From an uncultured Lachnospiraceae bacterium (lineage in GTDB: Bacteria > Bacillota > Clostridia > Lachnospirales > Lachnospiraceae), in assembly GCA_910584585.1 (NCBI GenBank), contig CAJUBP010000011.1, forward strand, positions 1 through 64,000: a stretch of 64,000 nucleotides of DNA. Reading direction: 5' to 3'. A program made the translations under genes and the position numbers. Position 1 is the stretch's first letter; the number at the start of each line of letters is the position of its first letter. Below are positions 24,673-33,483 of this stretch, one piece after another. The notes under the pieces are model-generated. The model saw nothing but the letters and a program-made list of their open reading frames with translations. It had not been told where the DNA came from and searched no databases.

Positions 24673-26031
24673 ATGAGAAGAAAATCTTATGAAATTGATA
24701 TGTGCAGCGGCCCATTGTTTCCCAAAATTCTGATGTTTTCCATCCCGCTGATGGTTTCCAGCATTTTGCAGCTGTTGTTTAACGCGGCAGATATGGTGGT
24801 GGTAGGAAGATTTGCAGGAAGCACGGCATTGGCTGCAGTAGGGGCCAATGCGTCTTTAATTAATCTTTTGACTAATCTGTTTATTGGATTTTCGGTAGGG
24901 GCCAATGTATTGGTGGCGAGGTTTTACGGGGCGAAAAGGGAAAAGGATATCAGTGAAACCGTCCACAGCGCAATTGTGCTGAGTCTGGTCTGCGGCGTCG
25001 GACTGATGGTTTTTGGAATGGCGGTGGCGCCCCAGATTCTGGCGCTGATGGGAACCCCTTCGGATGTGCTGGGCCAGGCTGTTTTGTACATCCGAATTTA
25101 TTTTGCGGGAATGCCGGTGATTCTTTTATATAATTTCGGCAGTTCTATTTTAAGAGCAGTGGGAGATACCCAGAGGCCCCTGTATTATTTGTTTGCGGCA
25201 GGAATTATCAATATTATTCTGAATTTGGTTTTTGTGATAGGATTCCATCTGGGAGTGGCGGGAGTGGCCCTGGCAACGGTAATTTCCCAGGTGGCGTCGG
25301 CGGGGCTGATTTTCCGGTGCATGACGCGGATGGAGGGCGGCTGCCGGGTGGAATGGAAGAAGCTGTCCATGAAGAAGGACAAGGTGGCGCAGATTGTGCG
25401 CATCGGGCTTCCGGCAGGGCTTCAGGGAACCGTGTTTTCTTTGTCTAATGTGCTGATTCAGTCTTCGGTCAATTCCTTTGGCTCTGTGGCAATGGCAGGA
25501 AATACCGCTGCGTCCAATATCGAAGGGTTTATCTATATGGCAATGAACGCCTGTCATCAGACGGCCCTCAGTTTTACCAGCCAGAATTTCGGAGCAGGAA
25601 AGTGGAAGCGGATTGGAAAAGTTTTGCTGGAATGCCTTGCAATGGTAACCGGCGTGGGGCTTCTGATGGGATGGGCCGCCTATTTGTCGGGACATCAGCT
25701 TCTGGGGATTTATTCTTCTGATCCGGAGGTAATTGAAGTGGGAATGCTGCGGCTGTCTGTTATCTGCACCACTTATTTTCTGTGCGGGATCATGGATGTG
25801 CTGGTAGGGGAACTGCGGGGGCTTGGCTATGCGGTAATGCCTATGATTGTATCACTGCTGGGGGCCTGCGGCTTTCGGATTTTGTGGATTTTTACGGTTT
25901 TCCGGGAACAGCAGAGCCTGCTCAGCCTGTATATTTCTTATCCGGTATCCTGGATGCTGACAGCGTCTGTGCATCTGATTTGTTATCTCATAATACGGAA
26001 GAAACTTGCGCCTTTGGGCGCCGGTATGTGA
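24673..26031 (+). CDS. MATE family efflux transporter
   Basis: The 452-residue protein has twelve hydrophobic segments and MATE motifs: an N-terminal PLMVSSILQLLFNAADMVVV, GANASLINLLTNLFIGFSVG, and AVGDTQRPLYYL in the fifth helix region, with the repeated pattern in the second half (SFGSVAMAGNTAASNIEGF). MATE proteins export cationic drugs and metabolites by Na+ or H+ antiport; specificity is not deducible. The ribosome site is weak (GGAAGCG). The last codons overlap a 33-base tandem repeat. Confidence 0.85.
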   Translation: MRRKSYEIDMCSGPLFPKILMFSIPLMVSSILQLLFNAADMVVVGRFAGSTALAAVGANASLINLLTNLFIGFSVGANVLVARFYGAKREKDISETVHSAIVLSLVCGVGLMVFGMAVAPQILALMGTPSDVLGQAVLYIRIYFAGMPVILLYNFGSSILRAVGDTQRPLYYLFAAGIINIILNLVFVIGFHLGVAGVALATVISQVASAGLIFRCMTRMEGGCRVEWKKLSMKKDKVAQIVRIGLPAGLQGTVFSLSNVLIQSSVNSFGSVAMAGNTAASNIEGFIYMAMNACHQTALSFTSQNFGAGKWKRIGKVLLECLAMVTGVGLLMGWAAYLSGHQLLGIYSSDPEVIEVGMLRLSVICTTYFLCGIMDVLVGELRGLGYAVMPMIVSLLGACGFRILWIFTVFREQQSLLSLYISYPVSWMLTASVHLICYLIIRKKLAPLGAGM

Positions 26032-26097
26032 AAATGGAGATCAAGAGTAATTGCCGGTATGTGAAAATGGAAATCAAGAGTAATCGCCGATATGTGA
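26020..26097 (+). repeat. 33-bp tandem repeat overlapping the end of the MATE gene
   Basis: Units begin GCCGGTATGTGAAAATGG at 26020 and 26053, and GCCGATATGTGAAA at 26086: about 2.4 copies, near-perfect. The first covers the MATE stop codon, so the duplication probably arose from the gene end. Confidence 0.7.
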
Positions 26098-26154
26098 AAT
26101 ATTAGCGGCCATGTGGGAAAGGCCGGTATATAAAAAATGGAGGTTGTGCAAAAA

Positions 26155-27963
26155 ATGGCAGCAGAATTATTAAAAAGAAGCCAGGTAGCTGCAAAGGATA
26201 CCTGGGCGATCGAAGACTTATATGATTCCGTGGAGTTATTTTTAGAAGAAGCCGGAAAGCTGGAAGAGATGGTGGAACAGTTAAAAGATATTACGCAGGA
26301 ATATCTTTTGGAGAGCGGAGAGCATCTTCTGGAATATTTTCAGAAATTGGAGAGAATGGCAACTCTGTTGGATCGGGCGCTCTGTTATTCTGAGCGGAAT
26401 GCGGATGTGGATACCGGTAACGATAAATACCAGGCGTTGAGCGGAAAGATGATGGGAATTTACCATAAATTTGCCACAGTGACCGCGCCTATGGACGCCT
26501 GGATTGTGTCGCTGGAAGAAGAGAAGCTGCAGCAGTTTTACAGGAAAACGGAGGAACTGGGCAATTATAAAGTGACCATTTCAGATCTGCGCAGGCTGAG
26601 AGAACATACTCTTTCCCCGGAACAGGAAGAGCTTCTGGCCTCATCCAGAGAGATGGGAAACGCTGTGGAGAAGGCCTACAGTCTCCTTACGGACGCGGAT
26701 TTTGAAAATCCTTCGGTCAGAGATGAAAAGGGCGAAATGGTGAAGGTCAGCAGCGGCCGGTTTGTGCCCATGCTAGAGAGCAGGGATGAGAATGTGCGCC
26801 GGGAGACTTTTCAGGCGTATTACGCCAGGTATGAGCAGTACAAAAATACTTTTGCCGCCCTCTATGAAGGAAAAGCTAAGGCTAATTTCTTTTACGCGAA
26901 AGCCAGAAACTACGGATCTTCCATGGAGGCGGCTGTGGACGCCAACAATGTGCCCAAAGAGGTGTATTACAATCTGATTGAGGCAGTCCATGAAAATATG
27001 CATTATATGCACGAATATATGGCACTGCGCAAAAAACTGATGGGAAAAGAAGCGCTTCATATGTATGATGTGTATGTGCCCATCACGGAGGAAGAGAATG
27101 GGCAAATTACCTACGAACAGGCACAGGAGGAAATTACAGAAGCTCTTAAGGTTCTGGGGGAGGATTATGTCCGTGTGCTGAAAGAGGGATTTGAGAACCG
27201 CTGGATTGATAAATATGAGAACGAAGGTAAGCGAAGCGGCGCTTATTCCGCCGGCTGCTATTCGGCGCACCCTTTTGTGCTGATGAATTATCAGTATAAT
27301 CTGGATTCTGAATTTACCCTTGCCCATGAGATGGGACATGCCCTTCACTCTTATTATTCTGCAAAGCATCAGAATGTATTTGACAGCGAATACAAAATAT
27401 TTGTGGCGGAAGTGGCTTCCACCTGCAATGAGGCTCTTCTGATGGATTATCTGCTAAAGCGCACTACTGATAAGAAGAAAAAAGCGTATCTCATCAATCA
27501 TTTTCTCCAGCAGTTCCGCACCACGCTGTACCGCCAGACCATGTTTGCGGAATTTGAACTTTTGACCCACCAAATGGTGGAAGAGGGAAAAGCATTGACG
27601 GCAGAGGCTTTGAAAAAACTGTATTATGACCTGAATGTGCAGTATTACGGGCCGGATGTGATTGTGGATGATGAAATTGCAATAGAATGGGCAAGGATTC
27701 CGCATTTTTACTATAATTTTTATGTCTATCAATACGCCACCAGCTTTGCGGCGTCCATGGCTTTAAGTAAGAAAATTTTAGAAGAAGGGGAGCCGGCAGT
27801 GGCCCGTTATCTTAAGTTTTTACAGGGCGGATGCAGCAAACCTCCCATTGAACTGCTGAAAGACGCGGGCGTGGATATGACCGCCAAAGAGCTGGTTTCT
27901 GAGGCATTGAAAACTTTTGGAGAATTAATTGGGGAAATGGAGGAATTGTCTTGTCAGAAATAG
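26155..27963 (+). CDS. pepF: Oligoendopeptidase F (M3 family)
   Basis: The 602-residue cytoplasmic metallopeptidase shows the M3B zinc motif LAHEMGHALHSYYS (about residue 390) with the downstream glutamate in EVASTCNEALL, and family blocks such as RWIDKYENEGKRSGAYS and HPFVLMNY. It hydrolyses short oligopeptides. Length matches PepF (about 600). GGAGG at 26139-26143 favours ATG 26155; the in-frame ATG 26137 lies upstream of that site. It overlaps prfC by 13 bases, so the two are probably cotranscribed. Confidence 0.9.
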   Translation: MAAELLKRSQVAAKDTWAIEDLYDSVELFLEEAGKLEEMVEQLKDITQEYLLESGEHLLEYFQKLERMATLLDRALCYSERNADVDTGNDKYQALSGKMMGIYHKFATVTAPMDAWIVSLEEEKLQQFYRKTEELGNYKVTISDLRRLREHTLSPEQEELLASSREMGNAVEKAYSLLTDADFENPSVRDEKGEMVKVSSGRFVPMLESRDENVRRETFQAYYARYEQYKNTFAALYEGKAKANFFYAKARNYGSSMEAAVDANNVPKEVYYNLIEAVHENMHYMHEYMALRKKLMGKEALHMYDVYVPITEEENGQITYEQAQEEITEALKVLGEDYVRVLKEGFENRWIDKYENEGKRSGAYSAGCYSAHPFVLMNYQYNLDSEFTLAHEMGHALHSYYSAKHQNVFDSEYKIFVAEVASTCNEALLMDYLLKRTTDKKKKAYLINHFLQQFRTTLYRQTMFAEFELLTHQMVEEGKALTAEALKKLYYDLNVQYYGPDVIVDDEIAIEWARIPHFYYNFYVYQYATSFAASMALSKKILEEGEPAVARYLKFLQGGCSKPPIELLKDAGVDMTAKELVSEALKTFGELIGEMEELSCQK

Positions 27964-29552
27964 AAAATACCAGAAAAAAAGAAATTGAAAAGCGCAGAAC
28001 CTTTGCAATTATTTCCCATCCGGACGCAGGCAAAACTACCTTGACGGAGAAATTTCTTCTGTACGGCGGAGCCATCAATCTGGCCGGTTCCGTCAAAGGA
28101 AAAGCGACCGCCCGCCATGCGGTGTCGGACTGGATGGAAATTGAAAAAGAGAGAGGAATCTCTGTTACCTCTTCCGTTCTGCAGTTTAATTATCAGGGCT
28201 ATTGCATCAATATTTTGGATACGCCGGGCCATCAGGACTTTTCGGAAGACACTTACCGAACGCTGATGGCGGCGGATTCGGCGGTGATGGTGATTGACGG
28301 CTCCAAGGGAGTGGAAGCCCAGACCAGGAAATTGTTCAAGGTCTGTGTGATGCGCCATATTCCTATTTTTACTTTTATCAATAAGATGGATCGGGACGCC
28401 AACGATACCTTTGATCTGCTGGACGAGATTGAAAAAGAACTGGGAATCGCCACCTGTCCCGTTAACTGGCCCATCGGTTCCGGGAAAAATTTTAAGGGCG
28501 TATACGACCGAAGCAGGAAAAAGATTATGACATTTTCCGACACCTTAAAAGGAACGAAGGAAGGTTTGGAAAAGGATATTGATGTGGATGATCCGGCGCT
28601 GGCGGAGGAAATCGGGGAAGATTACAAAGCTGCGTTGTTAGAAGAAATTGAACTGTTAGACGGCGCAAGCGCGGAATTTGATATGGAACTGGTGTCAAAG
28701 GGAGAATTGTCTCCGGTGTTTTTCGGTTCCGCCCTGACTAATTTCGGGGTGGAAACTTTTCTGCAGCATTTTCTGCAGATGACGTCAACCCCTCTTCCCA
28801 GAAAATCAGATATTGGGGAAATTGATCCGTTTTCCGAAGATTTTTCCGCCTTTGTGTTTAAGATTCAGGCAAATATGAACAAAGCCCACCGGGATCGGAT
28901 TGCGTTTATGCGCATCTGTTCCGGCAAATTCGAAGCGGGCATGGAAGTGACCCATATTCAGGGAGAGAAGAAAATGCGCCTGTCCCAGCCCCAGCAGATG
29001 ATGGCCCAGGAGAGGAAAATCATTGAAGAGGCTTATGCCGGAGATATTATCGGTGTGTTTGATCCGGGAATTTTTTCCATCGGAGACACCATCACCAATT
29101 CCGGCCGGAAATTTGCCTTTGAGGGAATTCCCACCTTCGCGCCGGAGCATTTTGCCAGAGTGCGCCAGTTAGACACCATGAAGCGCAAGCAGTTTGTCAA
29201 GGGAATTACCCAGATAGCCCAGGAAGGCGCCATTCAGATTTTCCAGGAATATCATACCGGAATGGAGGAGATCATTGTAGGGGTGGTGGGAGAGCTGCAG
29301 TTTGACGTGCTGAAATACCGGCTGGAAAATGAATATAACGTAGAGATCCGTCTGGAAAAATTGCCCTACGAGCATATCCGATGGATAGAAAATAAAGAGA
29401 TTGACATGGAAAAATTAACGGGAACGTCTGATATGAAAAAGATTCAGGATTTAAAGGGAAATCCCTTGCTGCTGTTTGTCAATGCCTGGAGCGTAGGCAT
29501 GACTCTGGATCGAAATGAGGGACTGATACTGTCAGAATTTGGCCGGAATTAG
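27951..29552 (+). CDS. prfC: Peptide chain release factor 3
   Basis: The 533-residue GTPase has the G1 loop SHPDAGKTT (about residues 22-30), G3 DTPGHQDF, G4 NKMD and the RF3 blocks HAVSDWMEIEKERGISVT and FPG/FAFEGIPTFAPEHFA. RF3 removes RF1/RF2 from ribosomes after termination. The start is TTG 27951, with GGAGG seven bases upstream, inside the 3' end of pepF. Its stop is TAG. A large inverted repeat follows. Confidence 0.92.
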   Translation: MSEIENTRKKEIEKRRTFAIISHPDAGKTTLTEKFLLYGGAINLAGSVKGKATARHAVSDWMEIEKERGISVTSSVLQFNYQGYCINILDTPGHQDFSEDTYRTLMAADSAVMVIDGSKGVEAQTRKLFKVCVMRHIPIFTFINKMDRDANDTFDLLDEIEKELGIATCPVNWPIGSGKNFKGVYDRSRKKIMTFSDTLKGTKEGLEKDIDVDDPALAEEIGEDYKAALLEEIELLDGASAEFDMELVSKGELSPVFFGSALTNFGVETFLQHFLQMTSTPLPRKSDIGEIDPFSEDFSAFVFKIQANMNKAHRDRIAFMRICSGKFEAGMEVTHIQGEKKMRLSQPQQMMAQERKIIEEAYAGDIIGVFDPGIFSIGDTITNSGRKFAFEGIPTFAPEHFARVRQLDTMKRKQFVKGITQIAQEGAIQIFQEYHTGMEEIIVGVVGELQFDVLKYRLENEYNVEIRLEKLPYEHIRWIENKEIDMEKLTGTSDMKKIQDLKGNPLLLFVNAWSVGMTLDRNEGLILSEFGRN

Positions 29553-29587
29553 GAGAAAGGAACTGTGCAGAAATTTCGATCTGCAGG

Positions 29588-29674
29588 AAATGCAGAATGG
29601 TTCTTTCTCCAGAGCGTGTCTTCAGTTCGTTGAAACGCGCCCATGCTTGCGTGAGAAAGAACCATTCTGCATTT
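29588..29674. terminator. Bidirectional hairpin between prfC and the deacetylase gene
   Basis: A 22-base perfect inverted repeat, AAATGCAGAATGGTTC... (29588-29609) and its complement (29653-29674), encloses about 43 bases. It lies between convergent genes. The loop contains AGAGCGTGTCTT, similar to the ends of the repeat element at 55803. Confidence 0.6.
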
Positions 29675-29701
29675 TCGTTCATCTCCAAAGAAATGCTTTC
29701 C

Positions 29702-30772
29702 TTACTGGAATAATTTAAACTCATACCCTTGAGCCCTTACCTGGTCAATAAAATCTCCCAGGATCTGAGTATTAGTCTCTGATTCCGCATGAAGCAGATA
29801 GATAGCTCCCGGGTGCAGGCAGTCAATGGTTTTCTGAAGGCTTTCCGCCGGATCCGGCTGGTTTTCCACATCATAGTCCAGGTAAGCAAAACTCCAGAAC
29901 ACGCTCTTGTAATTTAAGTTGTTTAAAAGAGCCACAGACTGTTCGCTGAATTTGCCGGCAGGATAGCGGAAGAGGTGCATTTCATAGCCGAATTGTTCCT
30001 TGATGTAGCTGTGAAGGCCGTTGACTTCGTTGGTCTGTTCCTCAATGGTCTGTGAGGAAAGCCCGGCAGCCGGGTGGGTTACGCTGTGGTTGCCCACTTC
30101 ATGTCCTTCGTCAATCATGCGCTGTACCAAATCCGGATTCTGCTCCGCAAAAGGCTTGGTCACAAAGAAGACGGCAGGCACTTTTTTCTCCTTCAGAGTA
30201 TCTAAAATCCGGGGAGAGCAGCCGTATTCATAACCTTCGTCAATGGTCAGGTAAATTACTTTTTTCTCTGGCTCGTCCTTGATAAAATAAGCATTGTACT
30301 TTCCGTATTTTTCCTGATACTGCAGGCATCCGGCCGGCCGGTTCCACTGATCCTTGTCTCCGCCCTGTCCCCAGTCTAATCCGGTGGTATCCAGTCCGTT
30401 CAGATCAATCTGCTGATTCTGGAGCGCGATTCCATGTTCGGTAGGCCGTGTGTCAAATCCATCCGGATTGTCCAGATCCGCCAGTGTAAATGTTTTTTCT
30501 TCTTCCTCTTTGGCGGCCTTTTCAGCAGCCTCTTTGGCCTCTTTTTCGGCCTTTTCCGCCTTTTTCTTTTCTTCCTCTGCCAGTTCCTGCTGCTTTAATT
30601 CCTGTTCTTTCTGCGCTTTTCGTTCTGCGGATTTCTTCGCAGCCGTGGAGATTCCGAATCCGGCGGCCAGTACAATGGCCAATGCAGCGGCGCCCACAAG
30701 GATGCGGGCTCTGTAAACCTGCCGTTTCCGTCTCCTTCGCCTTCTTCGTCTTCGTTCCCTTTCATCCATCAT
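29702..30772 (-). CDS. PdaA-like polysaccharide deacetylase
   Basis: The protein has a run of nine or more Arg residues near its start, one membrane helix (about 20-42), a long Lys/Glu/Ala coiled coil (about 45-95) and a C-terminal NodB domain. The domain shows IDEGYE in place of the usual TFDD (as in the PdaA branch), the metal motif HSVTHP, RYPAG and the terminal LLHAES. PdaA enzymes deacetylate N-acetylmuramic acid during spore cortex formation, which fits a spore former; the role here is inferred. I chose the start at 30772 (MMDERE, with AAGGG upstream); in-frame Met codons further upstream could add 30 residues. Confidence 0.8.
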   Translation of the reverse strand: MMDERERRRRRRRRRKRQVYRARILVGAAALAIVLAAGFGISTAAKKSAERKAQKEQELKQQELAEEEKKKAEKAEKEAKEAAEKAAKEEEEKTFTLADLDNPDGFDTRPTEHGIALQNQQIDLNGLDTTGLDWGQGGDKDQWNRPAGCLQYQEKYGKYNAYFIKDEPEKKVIYLTIDEGYEYGCSPRILDTLKEKKVPAVFFVTKPFAEQNPDLVQRMIDEGHEVGNHSVTHPAAGLSSQTIEEQTNEVNGLHSYIKEQFGYEMHLFRYPAGKFSEQSVALLNNLNYKSVFWSFAYLDYDVENQPDPAESLQKTIDCLHPGAIYLLHAESETNTQILGDFIDQVRAQGYEFKLFQ

Positions 30773-30880
30773 TTTGTTTCTACCCTTCATTCTGTTATAG
30801 ATTTCTGTCTTTTCTGTAAAAGACGCCATAACTATTGTATCTCTGAAAAAGAAAAAAAACAATGGAATATTTCTTAAATT

Positions 30881-31585
30881 TTACAGAATATCCTCATCCA
30901 CCATCCGATAGCCCACGCCTACTTCGGTAAAAATGAAGATGGGCTGCGCTGGATTCTTCTCCAGTTTGCGCCGGATATTGGCCATGTTTACTCTCAGAAT
31001 TTTGTTGTCAGATTCCGCGTAAGGGCCCCAGACATTGTTCATGACAGCGGAATAGGTCATGACTTTTCCGCTGTTCTGGGCCAGAAACGCCACGATTTTA
31101 TATTCGATGGGAGTCAGATGGATGGCCTGCCCGTTTACGGTAATATTGCGCTTGAAAAAGTCAATTTCAAGACCTTTGGCCCGGAATGGATGCTGGGGGA
31201 GCCCATTGCCGCTTATTTTGTTGCTGTGGCGCAGCGAAGTGCGGATTCTGGCCAGAAGCTCAGAGGTTCCGAAGGGCTTGGTCAGGTAATCGTCCGCTCC
31301 GGCGTCTAATGCCTGCACCTTGTCGTCTTCTAAAGTGCGGGCGGAAATTACAATGATGGGATTTCCTGACCAGGAACGGATTTTTTGAATCACTTCGATG
31401 CCGTCCAAATCCGGCAGCCCCAAATCCAGCAGGATAATATCGGGACAGAGAGAAGAGGCCAGAGAAAGAGCTTCTGTTCCGGTAGAAGCGCAGCTGACGC
31501 GGTAATTGTGGGATGTCAGAACTTTGGAAATAAACTCACAAATGTTTTTTTCGTCTTCTACAACAAGTACGGTAAATTTATGCAT
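30881..31585 (-). CDS. KdpE-like response regulator
   Basis: The 234-residue protein combines a receiver domain (VVEDEKNI acidic pocket, phospho-acceptor Asp in ILLDLGLPDLDG, Lys in TKPFGTSEL) with an OmpR/PhoB winged helix (LTPIEYKIVAFLAQNSGKV, ILRVNMANIRRKL, VGVGYRMVDE). This matches the KdpE subfamily. The start MHKFTVLVVEDE (31585) overlaps the end of the kinase gene by eight bases, so both are cotranscribed. No kdpFABC potassium pump genes are in the window. Confidence 0.85.
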   Translation of the reverse strand: MHKFTVLVVEDEKNICEFISKVLTSHNYRVSCASTGTEALSLASSLCPDIILLDLGLPDLDGIEVIQKIRSWSGNPIIVISARTLEDDKVQALDAGADDYLTKPFGTSELLARIRTSLRHSNKISGNGLPQHPFRAKGLEIDFFKRNITVNGQAIHLTPIEYKIVAFLAQNSGKVMTYSAVMNNVWGPYAESDNKILRVNMANIRRKLEKNPAQPIFIFTEVGVGYRMVDEDIL

Positions 31586-32648
31586 ATGCTTCCTCCTTTG
31601 GCAGTGTGAATACAAATTCTGCTCCTTCTTCATGATTTTGCGCCGTGATGCTGCCGTGGTGGGCAGTGATGATTGTTTTGCAGATGGACAGGCCGATGCC
31701 TGTGCCCTTGTGAATATCGGAATCAGACCAGGTGCCGTCAAAAATTTCTTCCAAATGGCTTTCCTGCAGTCCGATTCCATAGTCAATAATGCGGAAATAA
31801 ATAAATTCCGGCTGATTTTCGATTACAAGGCATATTGGCTGGGCGCTTTTGGAATGGATAATGGCGTTTTCCAAAAGGTTGATCAGAACTTGTTCGATGA
31901 GCATGGCGTCCATGGGGACGATCAGCAGTTCATCGGGGACAGATACATTAATTTCCGCGTCGGGAAACCGTTTTCTCAGCCGGTCCACCGATTCAGACAC
32001 CACTTCCTCCACCACTTCCGGACTGGTATTCAGGCTGGAAGTCCCGGTTTGGATTCTGGTGACGGACAGAAGGTTTTCCACCATATTCAGAAGCCATTCC
32101 GCGTCATCGTGAATATTATGAAGAAGTTTCTGGCATTCCCGGGAACAGGGGCAGAATTCCTCGGCTTCTATCGAAGAGACAGAGCCCAGGATACTGGTTA
32201 AGGGAGTGCGCAGGTCGTGAGAGACCGCGCGGAGCAGGTTGGCGCGCATTTTTTCCTTTTCTGCTTCCATCAATTGTTTTTCATGAACTGCAAGAATTTC
32301 TGTCTGTTGTTTCAGATTGGATGTGGTAGCGCTGGTAATAGAGGAGAGCGTCAGCATGCAAATGAAGGTAAAAGGATAGCTTTGTATAGAAAAATCCAGT
32401 CTGAAATATGGATAAGTAAAGAAACAATTGATTAAAATAATACTGAGGAAAGAAGCAAGAATGCCATAAAAGTAACCGGTTGTATACCGCGCAACTGTAA
32501 TGATGCCAATCACATAAAACAGGGCAATGTTCGCCGGGCTTTGTGAAATGAAATAAAACAGAAAAAACGTCAGGCCGGTGGTTACAAAAAGCAGCCCGCT
32601 TGTGACGGCTAAATCGTGGAACAGTTGTCTTTTTACAATTTTTTTCAT
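31578..32648 (-). CDS. KdpD-like sensor histidine kinase, short form
   Basis: The 356-residue kinase has four membrane segments in a DUF4118-type module (about 13-100), a coiled linker, the H-box AVSHDLRTPLTSILG and an ATPase domain with the N-box NLLENAIIHS, IDYGIGL and GTGIGLSICK. It corresponds to the C-terminal half of KdpD; the N-terminal KdpD and Usp domains are absent. AGGTG precedes ATG 32648. Its partner is the response regulator immediately downstream. The signal is unknown. Confidence 0.85.
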   Translation of the reverse strand: MKKIVKRQLFHDLAVTSGLLFVTTGLTFFLFYFISQSPANIALFYVIGIITVARYTTGYFYGILASFLSIILINCFFTYPYFRLDFSIQSYPFTFICMLTLSSITSATTSNLKQQTEILAVHEKQLMEAEKEKMRANLLRAVSHDLRTPLTSILGSVSSIEAEEFCPCSRECQKLLHNIHDDAEWLLNMVENLLSVTRIQTGTSSLNTSPEVVEEVVSESVDRLRKRFPDAEINVSVPDELLIVPMDAMLIEQVLINLLENAIIHSKSAQPICLVIENQPEFIYFRIIDYGIGLQESHLEEIFDGTWSDSDIHKGTGIGLSICKTIITAHHGSITAQNHEEGAEFVFTLPKEEAYA

Positions 32649-32848
32649 CTGTACACCTCGATTCCATGTTCTGATTGTAACTGTAGTTTTGTTACTAATG
32701 TACCATGAAGGAGATGAGGATTCAAGAAGGAAAGAAAAATTTAACATTTTTTTAGCAGAAAATGTAACAGTAACCATGGAATATATGATAAAATCAAAGT
32801 CAGGAGTTAAAATTACCAAAATTTAAAGATTCACAGGAGGGATTTACC

Positions 32849-33157
32849 ATGGCAGTATTGGAGATTACAAGAGACAATTTTGAAGAGGAGGTGCTGCGCA
32901 GCAAAGTGCCGGTGCTGGTGGACTTCTGGGCCGTATGGTGCGGGCCGTGCCAGATGCAGGGGCCGGTCATCGAAGAGGCGGCAGAAACGATTTCAGGGAT
33001 TAAAGTGGGAAAATTGAATGTGGATGAGCAGGGGGAGCTTTCGCAGAAATACGGCGTTATGAGTATTCCTACGCTGATTGTGTTTCAGGGCGGAGAGATT
33101 TATAAAAAAGCGGTGGGCTTTCATTCGCTGGAGGAAATCCGAAAGCTTTTGCCTTGA
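32849..33157 (+). CDS. trxA: Thioredoxin
   Basis: The 102-residue protein has the thioredoxin fold and active site WCGPC (about residues 28-32, in FWAVWCGPCQM), the cis-proline SIPT and the usual strands. Cytoplasmic disulfide reductase. ACAGGAGGG at 32834-32842 gives a strong ribosome site. Monocistronic, divergent from the kinase genes, and closed by a terminator at 33186. Confidence 0.92.
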   Translation: MAVLEITRDNFEEEVLRSKVPVLVDFWAVWCGPCQMQGPVIEEAAETISGIKVGKLNVDEQGELSQKYGVMSIPTLIVFQGGEIYKKAVGFHSLEEIRKLLP

Positions 33158-33185
33158 CGAATCCGAAAATACATTCTATAATAAA

Positions 33186-33218
33186 GGACAGTTACTTTTG
33201 TAACTGTTCTTTTTTCTT
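33186..33218 (+). terminator. Rho-independent terminator after trxA
   Basis: GGACAGTTAC and GTAACTGTTC form a stem with a TTTT loop, followed by TTTTTTC. The rest of 33158-33419 has no supported gene. Confidence 0.85.
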
Positions 33219-33419
33219 TTCAGCAAAATCAGCGTTCGGCCGCGTTTACGCATATGCGGTTTTGCGCGGGTTTGCCCGGCAAAGCAGGGCAGCTGCGGCG
33301 CTGTCTGTAAAATATAAATTACTTTTCACGCCCAGGTATAGCAAATACATTATAAAATCTGACGGGATGTGATTTGTAGCAAATATAATTCAGGAATCTA
33401 AGAAATCACCAGAAAACAG

Positions 33420-33467
33420 TTGACAATTACAGAAAAATATATTACTATAAATACGAACATAAGTTCG
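33420..33467 (+). promoter_or_regulatory. recA promoter with SOS box
   Basis: TTGACA (33420-33425) and TACTAT (33443-33448) with 17-base spacing precede CGAACATAAGTTCG (33454-33467). The latter is a perfect CGAAC-N4-GTTCG LexA/DinR site, 16 bases before the start codon. recA is therefore expected to be repressed by LexA and induced by DNA damage. Confidence 0.85.
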
Positions 33468-33483
33468 CAGAAGGAGAATCAAT

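Noticed and set aside
31506..32201. Plus-strand open frame of 231 codons
   Set aside because: Exact shadow of the response regulator and kinase genes on the minus strand.
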